A DNA stretch of 64,000 nucleotides from Desulfurispirillum indicum S5 (GTDB lineage Bacteria; Chrysiogenota; Chrysiogenetes; Chrysiogenales; Chrysiogenaceae): assembly GCF_000177635.2 (NCBI RefSeq), contig NC_014836.1:911501-975500 (forward strand). The letters run 5' to 3'. The notes beneath the pieces were generated by a model. That model made no database searches. It saw only the letters and a program-made list of their open reading frames with translations, and was not told the DNA's origin. Both the position numbers and the translations under genes were made by a program. Numbering within the stretch: the stretch's first letter is position 1; every line of letters starts with the position of its first letter. This document shows, in pieces, positions 44,881-54,826 of this stretch.

Positions 44881-46448
44881 GCATGTGCCTCCTTCTTGTC
44901 AAGGGCGACTCCACTGGCAGGGAAACTGCTCCAGGGAGCATCGGCAAGCGCTGCCACCTTCCCGGACAGCTCTTCCCGTATGGCAGCCAGGTCACTGTTC
45001 CAGGCATTCCCGGAAAGCTCCCCCATCAGTACTTCAGCGGCCACGGGACCATTCTCGTTGCATACCGCCGCATCAATCTGCTGAAGGATACCGTCGCAGT
45101 TGATCAGCGTGCCGGCGTACTCCGTGAAAGAGGCGCAGGGCAGAAGCATATCGGCAATGCGGCTGCTCTCGGTAAGATGGGAGTCCACGAGAAGAACCTT
45201 CTTGCCTTCCAGCTCCTGGCGCAGCTCCTGAACCTGCTCATCGCTTCTGCCAGCCAGAATGTCGCTGCCCAGCAGGACGATGACTTCGCTTTCGCGCAGG
45301 TAGCGGGTAAAGTGCGCCTTGTCCTGGGAAATCCCCAGCAGCTCCAGGGAAGCGCGGTTGGCCGCCTTGTCGTCCTGAATCAGGATTCCATCGGCATCGC
45401 CTTCCACCACGGTCCCGGTGCTGTACCCGGAGATTTTGCCGTGATAATGGGCAGCCAGCTTTTTGGCACTGTACATCTGCTCAGTGGTCCAGCTCGGGCT
45501 GACCACAAAGAAGACGCTGCCGTCAGCTGCAGCCAGGATACGGGCAGCAGCAGCCACAACGCTGGCAGTGCTTTCAGGGCTTCCGGCGATCTTGGCACTC
45601 TTCAGACGGTTTTCGTTTTCCCGCTGGTAGCTCAATCTCCCGGCGTCACACATGAAGTGACCATTAATCTTATCGTTGGGGCGGGGACGGAAGCGGTAGA
45701 CCTTGTCTTCCTTGTATTTTTCCTGATTGTGGTCAACAAAGATGCTGCATCCCTTGGAGCAGCCATGGCAGACGCTGTTGGCCGTCTGCATGAACCAGAC
45801 CCGCTGCCTGAAGCGGAAGTCGGAACTGGTCATGGCGCCTACGGGGCAGATATCCACGATATTCATGGCATACCTGTTATTGATGGGCTTGTCGGGGAAA
45901 GTCGTCACCCGGGCCAGCTCGCCACGGTTGGTGATACCAAGCTCAGCGGTCTTGGTATATTGACGCAGGAAGCGTACGCAGCGGGCACACAGCACACAGC
46001 GCTCCTGGTCGTGCACCACGTTGCACCCGAAATCGAACTTCTTGCCCTTGGGAACCTTCTTGTCGTAGTCCATGCGGCTCTCGTAGGGGCCAAGCTCCAT
46101 GTAGTAATCCTGCAGCTTGCACTCCCCGGCCTGATCACAGATGGGACAGTCCAGAGGGTGGTTGATCAGGGTGAACTCCAGGGTACGGCGACGCAGGTTC
46201 TTGGAGGACTCCCGCTCGAGATATACCTCCATATCTTCCTGTACCACCGTGTTACATGCTATCTGTGGCCCCCGGGCACCTTCTATCTCCACCAGGCACA
46301 GGCGGCAGTTGCCGTCAAATCCCAATGCCGGGTGATAGCAGAAGTGGGGGATATTGATTCCCACAGTTGCCAGTGCATCGATGAGGTTCTTACCCTTCTC
46401 AACCTCAACGGTCTGGCCATCCACTTTTATTTTTACCAGATTCGCCAT
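44877..46448 (-). CDS. nuoG: NADH-quinone oxidoreductase subunit G, short form
   Basis: 523 aa. N-terminal 2Fe-2S domain (ANLVKIKVDGQTVEVEKG, CRLCLVEIEG), then the HxxxCxxC N5 site (HPLDCPICDQAGECKLQDYY) and the N4 cysteines (ERCVLCARCVRF, DICPVGAM), then a 4Fe-4S motif CHGCSKGC and a shortened molybdopterin-oxidoreductase-like part. E. coli NuoG is about 900 aa, so the molybdopterin-like half is much reduced. ATG at 46448 fits the conserved N-terminus; further in-frame ATGs upstream lack family similarity. Confidence 0.93.
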   Translation of the reverse strand: MANLVKIKVDGQTVEVEKGKNLIDALATVGINIPHFCYHPALGFDGNCRLCLVEIEGARGPQIACNTVVQEDMEVYLERESSKNLRRRTLEFTLINHPLDCPICDQAGECKLQDYYMELGPYESRMDYDKKVPKGKKFDFGCNVVHDQERCVLCARCVRFLRQYTKTAELGITNRGELARVTTFPDKPINNRYAMNIVDICPVGAMTSSDFRFRQRVWFMQTANSVCHGCSKGCSIFVDHNQEKYKEDKVYRFRPRPNDKINGHFMCDAGRLSYQRENENRLKSAKIAGSPESTASVVAAAARILAAADGSVFFVVSPSWTTEQMYSAKKLAAHYHGKISGYSTGTVVEGDADGILIQDDKAANRASLELLGISQDKAHFTRYLRESEVIVLLGSDILAGRSDEQVQELRQELEGKKVLLVDSHLTESSRIADMLLPCASFTEYAGTLINCDGILQQIDAAVCNENGPVAAEVLMGELSGNAWNSDLAAIREELSGKVAALADAPWSSFPASGVALDKKEAHA

Positions 46449-46462
46449 CGAATACACCTCGC

Positions 46463-47749
46463 TCATTTGGGAAAGGGGCATTTGCCCAATTTGATGTGTT
46501 CTTCAAATTCCTGGCGGAACTTCAGAATGTGACTTCTGCACGGCATGGCCGCAGCACCAGAGAGAACACAGACCGTCTTGCCTTCCATGTTGTCACAGAT
46601 TTCGAGGAGCAGATCCAGGTCTTCCATCTTCCCTTTGCCATCCTCAATATCGCTGACAATCTTGTAGATCCAGCCCGTTCCCTCACGGCAGGGCGTACAC
46701 TGGCCGCAGGATTCGTGCTGGTAGAAGTACAGGAGGTTTTTCAGGTTGCGCACCATGCAGGTCTGATCATCGGAGACGATCATGCCACCGGAACCAAGCA
46801 TGCTGCCATTTTCCACCAGTGACTCGTAGTCAAGGGTGCACTTCTCCACGTCCTCGGCATTGAGCACGGGGCAGGAGGAACCGCCGGGAATAACCGCCTT
46901 GAGCTTACGCCCTTTCCAGATACCACCGGCCATCTTGTCGATGAACTCTTTCATGGAGACACCCAGCTCCGTCTCATAGACGCCGGGTTTTTCCACATGG
47001 CCACTGATGCCGAAGAGGAAGGTTCCGGGGCTCTTCTCGGTACCGAACTGACGGTAACCGGCAGCGCCATGCTCAATGATATAGGGCACGGACGCGATGG
47101 TCTGAACGTTGTTGATGATGGTGGGAGCACCATACAGGCCCACCAGGGCAGGGAAGGGAGGCTTGACGCGGGGTTGACCCTTTTTCCCTTCGATGGATTC
47201 CAGCAGAGCCATCTCTTCACCACAGATGTAGGCGCCGGCACCACGGTGTACGGTGACATCCACCCGGTAGCCCTTGCCACAGGCGTTTTCGCCCAGCAGG
47301 CCAGCCGCGTAGGCTTCATCGATGGCGCGCTGCAGGCCTTCAGCCTGGCGCACGTACTCACCGCGGATGTAGATGTACGCATCGTGGGACTTGATGGCGT
47401 AGCAGGTGATGATAATGCCCTCGATGAGCATATGGGGATCTTTTTCGAGAATCTGGCGGTCCTTGAAGGTTCCCGGCTCGGATTCATCGGAGTTCACCGC
47501 CAGGTAGATGGGCTTGTCCGTCTCCTTGGGCAGGAAGCTCCACTTCATGCCCGCCGGAAAGCCTGCGCCACCACGGCCGCGCAGGCCGCTCTGCTTGACC
47601 TCTTCCACAATCTGATCAGGGCTCATGGAAAAGGCTTTGTCGATCTGGGCGTAGCCGCCGTGCTGACGGGCCACATCCAGAGTGAAGGAATTGGCTATGC
47701 CGTACTTGGCACTGAGGACTTTTACTTCTTTGAGTTCTTTTGCTGTCAT
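46463..47749 (-). CDS. nuoF: NADH-quinone oxidoreductase subunit F
   Basis: 428 aa. NADH- and FMN-binding subunit with cluster N3. Glycine-rich NADH loop GLRGRGGAGFPAGMKW, FMN-binding NSDESEPGTFKDR, YICGEEMALLESIEG, and the 4Fe-4S site SCGQCTPCREGTGW. An in-frame GTG at 47758 overlaps the GAGGAGG ribosome site; the ATG at 47749, 8 bases after it, is preferred. Its presence shows the complex is NADH-linked, not the 11-subunit form. Confidence 0.96.
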   Translation of the reverse strand: MTAKELKEVKVLSAKYGIANSFTLDVARQHGGYAQIDKAFSMSPDQIVEEVKQSGLRGRGGAGFPAGMKWSFLPKETDKPIYLAVNSDESEPGTFKDRQILEKDPHMLIEGIIITCYAIKSHDAYIYIRGEYVRQAEGLQRAIDEAYAAGLLGENACGKGYRVDVTVHRGAGAYICGEEMALLESIEGKKGQPRVKPPFPALVGLYGAPTIINNVQTIASVPYIIEHGAAGYRQFGTEKSPGTFLFGISGHVEKPGVYETELGVSMKEFIDKMAGGIWKGRKLKAVIPGGSSCPVLNAEDVEKCTLDYESLVENGSMLGSGGMIVSDDQTCMVRNLKNLLYFYQHESCGQCTPCREGTGWIYKIVSDIEDGKGKMEDLDLLLEICDNMEGKTVCVLSGAAAMPCRSHILKFRQEFEEHIKLGKCPFPK

Positions 47750-47762
47750 CTGCTCCACCTCC

Positions 47763-48272
47763 TCACGGCAACTGGTCGAGAATCTGATCGACCCGCTGGG
47801 GAGTCAGGTTCTCATGGTAGTCGTCATTGAGCTGCATCATGGGTCCGGAGCCGCAGGAACCAAGGCATTCCACCTGCACCAGGCTGAAACGTCCATCAGC
47901 CGTCGTATGACCAGGTGTAATTCCAATCTTGCCGACAATGTGACGCAGAATTTCCTCCTTGCCACGCAGATCACAAGAGAGGGTGCGACACAGCTGAATA
48001 TGGTATTTGCCAACCGGGTGAAGATTATACATGGTGTAAAACGTCGCCACCTCATACACATCGGTGACCGGTATTTCCAGGCGCTGGGCTATGTACTCCA
48101 TAGCCTCTTGTGAAACCCATCCCTCCTGGCGTTGAGCCATCCACAGGCAGGGAAGGTTGAGGGACTTTTTGATGGGGTAGCGCTTCAGGAGTTCCTGAAA
48201 CTGCCGCTCCGTCTCCTCATTAAAGGCAAAGGGCTTGTCAGCCCGCATGGCTTTTCTTTCTGCTGCACTCAT
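47763..48272 (-). CDS. nuoE: NADH-quinone oxidoreductase subunit E
   Basis: 169 aa. Thioredoxin-like 2Fe-2S (N1a) subunit: EVATFYTMYNLHPVGKYHIQ, CRTLSC and ECLGSCGSGP supply the four cysteines. Start overlaps the nuoD stop as ATGA. Confidence 0.95.
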   Translation of the reverse strand: MSAAERKAMRADKPFAFNEETERQFQELLKRYPIKKSLNLPCLWMAQRQEGWVSQEAMEYIAQRLEIPVTDVYEVATFYTMYNLHPVGKYHIQLCRTLSCDLRGKEEILRHIVGKIGITPGHTTADGRFSLVQVECLGSCGSGPMMQLNDDYHENLTPQRVDQILDQLP

Positions 48273-49477
48273 CGGTCCAACTCACCTGCTATGATGTTTA
48301 GGCTTCCAAGGTTGATAACTGCATCGGCCACCATGCCCCCTTCAATCATGTGGGGATAGGCCTGCATCATATAGAAGCATGGTGGACGAACTTTGATCTT
48401 GTAAGGGCGACCGCCGCCATCGGAAACAATGTAAAAGCCCAGTTCTCCGTTGGCCGCTTCCGTGGAGTCGTACATCTCGCCAACGGGAGACTTGATGCCT
48501 TCGAAAATCAGCTTGAAGTGATTCATCAGGGACTCGATGTTGTCATAGACTTCGCTTTTCTTCGGCAGGAAGAACCGCCCGTCTTCAACATTCACCGGGC
48601 CTCCCGGAATGCGTTTAACCGCCTGGCGGATGATCTTCATGCTCTCGAAGCACTCCTCGTAGCGAACCATGATGCGGTCGTAGATATCGCCATGGCTGCC
48701 CACGGGAATATCGAAGTCGAACTCGTCGTAGCCGTAGTAGGGAGCGTCCTTGCGCAGGTCATAGGCCACGCCGGTGGAGCGCAGGCACGGGCCGGTAAAT
48801 CCGTAGGAGAGGGCGTCCTCAGCGGAAATGGCGCAGACACCCATGGTGCGGTCGTGCACAATGCGGTTGGTCTTCACCAGACCCATGGAGTCCAGGATAC
48901 CCTGCTCGCACTTGCTCACCACATCTTCCAGGTCAGCTTCCCAGCCTTCATAGAAGTCGTGATACATGCCGCCAACCCGGGTGAAGGAGTTGGTCAGACG
49001 TGCGCCGGTCAGTTTGGCCAGAAAATCGTAGACAAATTCGCGCTGGTTGTAGAGGTACCAGTAGTTGGTCAGAGCGCCCATATCAACGAAGTTGGCCGCG
49101 TTACAGACCAGGTGGTCGATGATGCGCGAGAGCTCACTGAGGATGATGCGCATGTAACGGCAACGCTCAGTGATCTCGATGCCCATGAACCCTTCGATGG
49201 CCTTGGCCAGGCCAACGTTGTTCATGATGGCAGAGCAGTAGTTCAGACGGTCGGTATAGGGAATACCCTGGTTCCAGGTTCCCGCCTCAACGCTTTTCTC
49301 AAAGCCACGATGCAGATATCCGATCTCCGAAACACCAGCCACGATGCTCTCGCCATCCATAGCCACCAAGGTACGCAGGGTACCGTGGGAAGCTGGGTGC
49401 GATGGTCCCAGGTTCAGGTACATCAGGTCGGTTTTCAGGAACGAGTGCATATCGGCTTGTTCTATTGTTTGGCTCAT
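48269..49477 (-). CDS. nuoD: NADH-quinone oxidoreductase subunit D
   Basis: 402 aa. Hydrogenase-derived 49-kDa subunit that frames the quinone site: NLGPSHPASHGTLR with the quinone-binding His, GYLHRGFEK, YTDRLNYCSAI and RPPCFYMMQAYPHMIEGG. NuoC and NuoD are separate genes here. Start overlaps the nuoC stop by one base. Confidence 0.96.
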   Translation of the reverse strand: MSQTIEQADMHSFLKTDLMYLNLGPSHPASHGTLRTLVAMDGESIVAGVSEIGYLHRGFEKSVEAGTWNQGIPYTDRLNYCSAIMNNVGLAKAIEGFMGIEITERCRYMRIILSELSRIIDHLVCNAANFVDMGALTNYWYLYNQREFVYDFLAKLTGARLTNSFTRVGGMYHDFYEGWEADLEDVVSKCEQGILDSMGLVKTNRIVHDRTMGVCAISAEDALSYGFTGPCLRSTGVAYDLRKDAPYYGYDEFDFDIPVGSHGDIYDRIMVRYEECFESMKIIRQAVKRIPGGPVNVEDGRFFLPKKSEVYDNIESLMNHFKLIFEGIKSPVGEMYDSTEAANGELGFYIVSDGGGRPYKIKVRPPCFYMMQAYPHMIEGGMVADAVINLGSLNIIAGELDR

Positions 49478-50010
49478 CAGTGAACCCCCTTGATTTGCAG
49501 ACGCTGATTCATTTCATCCATCAGGTCGTCAGGTTCCGTGCACAGATGACGGCGGGTGATGGGATAGTCTTTGCGCAGCGGGTGCCCAATGAATTCCTTG
49601 TGATTGAGCAGACGCTTGAGCATGGGGTGACCGCTGAAATGCACGCCATACTGGTCGTAGGCTTCGCGCTCGGCCCAGTTGGCAGATTTCCAAAGACCGG
49701 TAACCGAGGGAACACCCTTCTGGGGGTCGGCCACATAGGTCTTCACCACCAGCAGCTTGTTGGTCTCCCAGCTGCGCAGCATATAGACAACGGCAAACCG
49801 TGCCTCTTTGCGCTGCGGGTAGAGCAGATAGTCAACCACTGTGATATCCAGCAGAAACTGAAAATTGAGTTCCGGGTCATTTTTCAAAAGGGCAAGCACA
49901 TCGACAATAGCGTCAGAGTCGACCACAACGGTCTTCTGGCCGCGATATTCCGTGACCTCTTTGATATGCGAGGAAAAGCTTGACTGGAGTCTGGAAATTA
50001 CCTCTTGCAT
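49477..50010 (-). CDS. nuoC: NADH-quinone oxidoreductase subunit C
   Basis: 177 aa 30-kDa subunit of the connecting arm. Conserved [20 protein letters not shown] and HPLRKDYPI near the C-terminus. Start ATG has GGAGGAAGC upstream and lies 8 bases after the nuoB stop. Confidence 0.95.
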   Translation of the reverse strand: MQEVISRLQSSFSSHIKEVTEYRGQKTVVVDSDAIVDVLALLKNDPELNFQFLLDITVVDYLLYPQRKEARFAVVYMLRSWETNKLLVVKTYVADPQKGVPSVTGLWKSANWAEREAYDQYGVHFSGHPMLKRLLNHKEFIGHPLRKDYPITRRHLCTEPDDLMDEMNQRLQIKGVH

Positions 50011-50018
50011 GCTTCCTC

Positions 50019-50570
50019 CTAGTCCCTGGCCTTCACCTGGTCGTCCAGGTGATCCAGTATTCCCGTAAAGCCGTTTGGCTTCCGGTTGATGAGAACAGTC
50101 TCTTCCTTCAGCTTCTTCTGGATCAGGAAAAGAGCATCCAGGATGGCTTCAGGGCGTGGAGGGCAGCCAGAGATATACGCATCGACCGGGATAACCTGGT
50201 CAATACCCTGCAGGGTGCAGTAATTGTCATAAAATCCGCCGGAGCACGCGCAGGCGCCCATGCTGATCACCCATTTGGGGTCAGGCATCTGCTCGTAAAT
50301 TCTTTTCAGGACCGGAGCCTGTTTCATACTGATGGTTCCTGCCACCAGCAGCAAATCGGCCTGGCGGGGGGAGAACCGGATAACCTCTGCTCCAAAACGG
50401 GAAAGATCGTGCTGACTGGCTGCGGCACTCATGAACTCAATGGCACAGCAGGCTGTGCCGAATGTCATCGGCCACAGGGAATACTGTCTTGCCCAGTTGA
50501 CTACAGCATCCATCGTCGTGGTGATAACGCTGTCGCCAAATGTGGCTTCTACGCCTACGCCTACTCCCAC
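50019..50570 (-). CDS. nuoB: NADH-quinone oxidoreductase subunit B
   Basis: 183 aa. Holds cluster N2, which passes electrons to quinone: tandem cysteines in [11 protein letters not shown], then MGACACSGG and [12 protein letters not shown]. Start is a GTG at 50570, 7 bases after GGAG, overlapping the end of nuoA. The first codons encode VGVGVGV from tandem GTAGGC units. Confidence 0.95.
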   Translation of the reverse strand: MGVGVGVEATFGDSVITTTMDAVVNWARQYSLWPMTFGTACCAIEFMSAAASQHDLSRFGAEVIRFSPRQADLLLVAGTISMKQAPVLKRIYEQMPDPKWVISMGACACSGGFYDNYCTLQGIDQVIPVDAYISGCPPRPEAILDALFLIQKKLKEETVLINRKPNGFTGILDHLDDQVKARD

Positions 50571-50920
50571 TTCAATGCTCCTTTCCTGATGACATAGATC
50601 AACCCTTCAAAGAGGGTCAGCATGAAAATAAGCATGACAATAAAGCCGTACCATCCCAGTTCACGCAGGTTGACTGCCCACGGGTACATGAATACCGCCT
50701 CAATGTCGAAGATGATGAAGAGAATGGCAACCAGGTAATACTTGACGCTGAACCGCTGGGTCGCCGTCCCCACCATGGTGGAAACCCCAGCCTCATAAAC
50801 GTCGTTTTTGATGTTGCCACCGCTTCTTGGCCCGATAAATTTCGTCAATAGAAATATGACGGGGAACAGAAGCGCAATGCCAATGAAAAGCACCGCTGCA
50901 AGTACCAGTTCTGCAGACAT
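50561..50920 (-). CDS. nuoA: NADH-quinone oxidoreductase subunit A
   Basis: 119 aa, three membrane helices, the standard NuoA size. Conserved YEAGVSTM and FDIEAVFMYPWAV loops are present. The ATG at 50920 has GGGGAGG just upstream; a longer open frame upstream is discarded. First gene of the complex I operon nuoA-B-C-D-E-F-G-H-I-J-K-L-M-N. Confidence 0.94.
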   Translation of the reverse strand: MSAELVLAAVLFIGIALLFPVIFLLTKFIGPRSGGNIKNDVYEAGVSTMVGTATQRFSVKYYLVAILFIIFDIEAVFMYPWAVNLRELGWYGFIVMLIFMLTLFEGLIYVIRKGALKWE

Positions 50921-50980
50921 AGGCCTCCCCTTGAGGAAAGAATTGTCGGAATGCATGGCGCTACGATTGTGATCGTATAC

Positions 50981-51010
50981 GGTATACAATTCCATAAAAC
51001 AGTGTATCAA
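50981..51010 (-). promoter_or_regulatory. probable nuo operon promoter with ATTGTATAC motif
   Basis: Minus strand: TTGATA (51005-51010), 18-base spacer, TATACC (50981-50986). The -10 region lies in ATTGTATACC (50981-50990), next to a second GTATAC (50975-50980). A near-identical ATTGTATACAAT forms the palindrome between gdhA and the PEP synthase-like gene. Confidence 0.5.
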
Positions 51011-51082
51011 AAAAAAGAACGAAAGAAAAGCCACATGTTATTTTTTTAACAACCGATGGCAGGAACACGTCTTGCGGCTTTA

Positions 51083-51745
51083 TCAGCCCCCTGACAGGAC
51101 TTTGCGCCGGGCAAACCGACAGGCGTCAAGGGCATGGTCGAAGATGTGGGCAGCATGACAGCGCAGCTGCTCCTCCGCTTCATAACCGCTGGTAACCGCC
51201 AATGGCGTCACACAGGCTCCCAGGGCACTCTGGACGTCCATGGACGTATCACCCACCATGAAAACCCGTTCTGAAGCAACGCAACCTATGCGTTGCAGTG
51301 CCGTCAGCACCGGTTCAGGATGAGGTTTCACATTGACAACGTCCTCGTACCCCACCAGCACTTCAAAATAATCCATAATCCCCAGGTGCTCAAGGATCAC
51401 CCGCGAATAGCTACCGGTCTTGGTCGTCACCACCCCAAGGCGCGCAAAACCCGCCGCCTCTTCAACGGCCTCCCGGGCAAAGGGCAGCAGACTGGTTTTC
51501 GCGGTGGCAACCGTGCGGTAGTGGGTTTTGTAGGCGGCGACATGCTCTTCCAGACGCCCCTGATGGACACCAAGCCGCGCAAACATCACCAGCAGCGGGT
51601 GGCCGATAAGGGCAGTGACTTCATCCGCCGGAGGACAAAGCGAACCACAGCAATGGAACGCTGTTTCAAACGACTCCACGATAGCTGGAGTGGAGTCAAT
51701 CAGAGTGCCGTCGAGATCAAAGAGAACAATCGGGAAATCGTGCAT
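51083..51745 (-). CDS. HAD-family phosphatase, phosphoglycolate phosphatase-like
   Basis: 220 aa. HAD subfamily IA: motif I VLFDLDGTLIDSTP, motif II TTKTGSYSR region, motif III Lys in NVKPHPEPV, motif IV VFMVGDTSMDVQSA. Similar to Gph, which clears 2-phosphoglycolate, but pyrophosphatase (PpaX) or sugar-phosphate phosphatases share these motifs. Stands alone between nuoA and the divergent leuS. Confidence 0.82.
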   Translation of the reverse strand: MHDFPIVLFDLDGTLIDSTPAIVESFETAFHCCGSLCPPADEVTALIGHPLLVMFARLGVHQGRLEEHVAAYKTHYRTVATAKTSLLPFAREAVEEAAGFARLGVVTTKTGSYSRVILEHLGIMDYFEVLVGYEDVVNVKPHPEPVLTALQRIGCVASERVFMVGDTSMDVQSALGACVTPLAVTSGYEAEEQLRCHAAHIFDHALDACRFARRKVLSGG

Positions 51746-51896
51746 GGGATTCTCACATCAGAAGGTCTTCAGCTTGTGTTCAGGGGAAAAATACGATAAA
51801 AGTTTCAGGTTATGGCGAAACCTGATCCGGGGAAAACATCAGGCACCTGCCCGCGGTTCGCCCAGCAGTTGAATTTCTTACGGGAGTATATGTTGT

Positions 51897-54365
51897 ATGT
51901 CAGCACAGAAGCAATATCAATTCGGCGACATTGAACCAAAGTGGCAGGACTCATGGAACAGCGTCGGGGCCTTTCGCGCCCTTGTTGATACCTCCCGGCC
52001 CAAGTTCTACTGCCTGGAGATGCTTCCGTATCCCTCCGGCCGCATTCACATGGGCCATGTGCGCAACTACGCCATCGGCGATGCCATCGCCCGCTATAAA
52101 AAGATGCGCGGCTACAACGTCCTGCACCCCATGGGCTGGGACGCCTTCGGCCTGCCCGCTGAAAATGCCGCCATCGCCCACAACATGGACCCAGGCGAGT
52201 GGACCTGGAGCAATATCGCCTACATGAAGCAGCAACTGCAGAAGCTCGGTTTCAGTTATGACTGGGAGCGCGAGCTGGCCACCTGCTCCGAAGAGTACGC
52301 CGCCTTTGAACAGCAACTCTTCATCGAATTGTACAAAAAAGGTCTGATTTACCGGAAAAAGGCCGAAGTCAACTGGTGCGACCACTGCAAGACTGTGCTG
52401 GCCAACGAGCAGGTGGAAGAGGGGCGCTGCTGGCGCGATGGTTCAGAAGTACTGAAGAAAGAGCTGGAGCAGTGGTTCTTCCGTATTACCGCCTACGCCG
52501 ATGAACTGCTTGAGGGTCTGGACACCCTCACGGATGGCTGGCCCGAGCGCGTCCTGACCATGCAGCGCAACTGGATCGGCAAGTCCATCGGAGCCGAAAT
52601 CGTCTTTGAGATACCGGAAATATCCGAAAGCATAACCGTCTTCACCACCCGCCCCGACACCCTGTTCGGCGCTACCTTCATGACGCTGGCCCCAGAGCAT
52701 CCCCTGGCACTGCGCCTGTGCGCCGGCAAGGAAACGGAAGCCGGCGTGAAGGCCTTTATCGAAAAAGTCCGCAGACAGGACACCATCACCCGCACCAGCG
52801 ACAAGGAAAAAGAAGGTGTCTTCACTGGCGCCTCTGCCATCAACCCCGTCAACGGGCAGTCCATCCCCGTCTACCTGGGCAACTTTGTTCTCATGGGCTA
52901 TGGCACGGGCGCTGTCATGGCCGTACCCGCCCACGATCAGCGCGACTTCGCCTTTGCCCGCAAGTACCAGCTCCCCATCACCGAAGTCATCCAGTCGGAA
53001 CAGGGCGTTGCCGGGGAAGCCTGGACCGGCCCCGGCACCCTGATCAACTCCGGCCGGTTCAACGGCATGGACAACGAGACCGCCAAAAAGGCCATTATTG
53101 ACCATCTGCAGCAGCAGGGCAAAGGCACCGCATCCATCAACTTCCGACTGCGCGACTGGGGCATCTCCCGCCAGCGCTACTGGGGCAACCCCATCCCCAT
53201 GATTCACTGCAGCCAGTGCGGCGTGGTTCCCGTCCCCGCTGACCAGCTACCAGTCAAACTTCCCAAGGGCGTTACCCTGCAGGGAAGCGAAGAGTCGCCC
53301 CTTGCCACCGTTCCGGAATTTGTCAACGTCAGCTGCCCCACCTGCGCCGGCCCGGCCAGAAGAGAGACGGACACCATGGATACCTTCGTGGAGTCCAGCT
53401 GGTACTTCCACCGCTACGCCTGCCAGGAGGACAAAACCCAGCCCATCAACCGTCAGGCCATGGACTACTGGATGGACGTGGACCAGTATATCGGCGGTGT
53501 CGAGCACGCGGTCATGCACCTGCTGTACGCCCGCTTCTTCCACAAGGCTCTGCGCGACCTCGGCTATGTCGGCAGCGACGAACCCTTCACCCGTCTGCTC
53601 ACCCAGGGCATGGTGCTGCTGGGCGGCAAGAAAATGAGTAAATCCCTGGGCAACATCGTCGACCCCGACGAGATGATTCAACGCTACGGCGCTGACACCG
53701 TGCGCCTTTTCACCCTTTTTGCCTCGCCACCGGAAAAGGATCTGGAGTGGAACGAATCGGGCGTCGAAGGCGCCTTCCGTTTCCTGGGCCGCCTGTGGAG
53801 GCTGGTCCATGAAGACACCACCCGCTACGGGCGCTCCGCTGAAAGCCCGGGCGAACTCAGCGATGATGCGCGCAAACTCCAGCAGAAGCTCCACCAGACC
53901 ATCAAGCGGGTTACCCAGAACATGGAAGGCCACTACCACTTCAACACCGCCATTGCCGCGACCATGGAACTGGTCAACGAAATGACCCCCTTCAGCGACA
54001 CTTCCCCCAGCGGTAAAGCCCTGTTTCAGGAAGCGCTGGAAGCCCTGTGCAGACTCCTCGCCCCCTTTGTACCTCACATCTGTGAAGAGCTGTGGCAGGA
54101 TCTGGGACACCGCAGTCTGCTGATCAACGAGCCCTGGCCGGCATTCGACCCCGAGCTGGCCAGCGCCGACGAAATCACCCTGGTCGTGCAGGTCAACGGC
54201 AAGGTGCGCGCCAAAATCGAAGTGGACGCGGGTATCGACAAAGCGCAGATGCAGCAGCTGGCTCTGGAGCATGAGCGCATTCTGCCATACCTGGAAAACG
54301 TAGAGATAAAACAGGTTATCGTAGTTCCCGGCAAACTGGTCAACATCGTGGTTAAACCAAAATGA
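51897..54365 (+). CDS. leuS: leucyl-tRNA synthetase
   Basis: 822 aa class I synthetase. HIGH-type motif [14 protein letters not shown] (about 45-58), the editing (CP1) domain with [20 protein letters not shown], zinc-ribbon cysteine pairs near 440 and 480 (CSQCG and CPTCAG), [10 protein letters not shown], and KMSKS in [11 protein letters not shown] (about 579). C-terminal anticodon-binding domain and [13 protein letters not shown] end are complete. ATG at 51897 with GGGAG upstream. The stop overlaps the next ATG, giving the conserved leuS-lptE-holA arrangement. Confidence 0.98.
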   Translation: MSAQKQYQFGDIEPKWQDSWNSVGAFRALVDTSRPKFYCLEMLPYPSGRIHMGHVRNYAIGDAIARYKKMRGYNVLHPMGWDAFGLPAENAAIAHNMDPGEWTWSNIAYMKQQLQKLGFSYDWERELATCSEEYAAFEQQLFIELYKKGLIYRKKAEVNWCDHCKTVLANEQVEEGRCWRDGSEVLKKELEQWFFRITAYADELLEGLDTLTDGWPERVLTMQRNWIGKSIGAEIVFEIPEISESITVFTTRPDTLFGATFMTLAPEHPLALRLCAGKETEAGVKAFIEKVRRQDTITRTSDKEKEGVFTGASAINPVNGQSIPVYLGNFVLMGYGTGAVMAVPAHDQRDFAFARKYQLPITEVIQSEQGVAGEAWTGPGTLINSGRFNGMDNETAKKAIIDHLQQQGKGTASINFRLRDWGISRQRYWGNPIPMIHCSQCGVVPVPADQLPVKLPKGVTLQGSEESPLATVPEFVNVSCPTCAGPARRETDTMDTFVESSWYFHRYACQEDKTQPINRQAMDYWMDVDQYIGGVEHAVMHLLYARFFHKALRDLGYVGSDEPFTRLLTQGMVLLGGKKMSKSLGNIVDPDEMIQRYGADTVRLFTLFASPPEKDLEWNESGVEGAFRFLGRLWRLVHEDTTRYGRSAESPGELSDDARKLQQKLHQTIKRVTQNMEGHYHFNTAIAATMELVNEMTPFSDTSPSGKALFQEALEALCRLLAPFVPHICEELWQDLGHRSLLINEPWPAFDPELASADEITLVVQVNGKVRAKIEVDAGIDKAQMQQLALEHERILPYLENVEIKQVIVVPGKLVNIVVKPK

Positions 54366-54826
54366 AAACCCTCCTGTTGCTCATGATTCTGCTCGCTTTC
54401 CTGTCAGGATCGTGCAGCCACTACTCGGTGACACCGCCATCGGCCGTCATGCAACGCTGCGCCGAAGGCATCGGTGTCCCACCAGTGCGTAACGACAGCC
54501 AGTACCACGAACAGAGCCCCCGCCTGCGCGACGCCCTGATCGGTCAGCTGAACCGCCAGCCGGGCATGCGCTACTCCAGCAATGCCCGTTGTCAGCTCCA
54601 GTGCGTCCTGCTGGGAACATCCCAGCACGTCAGTCGCCGTGACGCCTACGGCACCGCCCTTTCCGAGGATGCCCAGTTCTCCATTGAGTGCGAACTGGTT
54701 GAAGATGGCCTGGTATCGCTGTCCAGACACCAGGTCGCCTTTACCGATGACACCTTCATCCAGACCGATGCCCGCAGCCGCTACGAAAACATGGCTGAAA
54801 GCGTGATCAACCGTGTCCTCCGCTAA
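54362..54826 (+). CDS. lptE: probable LPS-assembly lipoprotein LptE
   Basis: 154 aa. Signal peptide with a lipobox-like FLSGSC, so an outer-membrane lipoprotein. Length and predicted alternating alpha/beta pattern fit LptE, which plugs the LptD barrel for LPS delivery. Sequence similarity is too weak to be sure by eye; the call rests on position: leuS-lptE-holA is the known order in E. coli and relatives. Coupled to both neighbours by overlaps (ATGA with leuS, 14 bases with holA). Confidence 0.7.
   Translation: MKTLLLLMILLAFLSGSCSHYSVTPPSAVMQRCAEGIGVPPVRNDSQYHEQSPRLRDALIGQLNRQPGMRYSSNARCQLQCVLLGTSQHVSRRDAYGTALSEDAQFSIECELVEDGLVSLSRHQVAFTDDTFIQTDARSRYENMAESVINRVLR

Noticed and set aside
44883-46532. 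A 549-codon plus-strand frame
   Set aside because: Antisense to nuoG, which has all cluster cysteines.
48350-49483. A 377-codon plus-strand frame
   Set aside because: Antisense to nuoD.
51800-51840. Hairpin TCAGGTT/AACCTGA upstream of leuS as a T-box or leader
   Set aside because: No T-box consensus, no specifier stem and no terminator; just a short stem.
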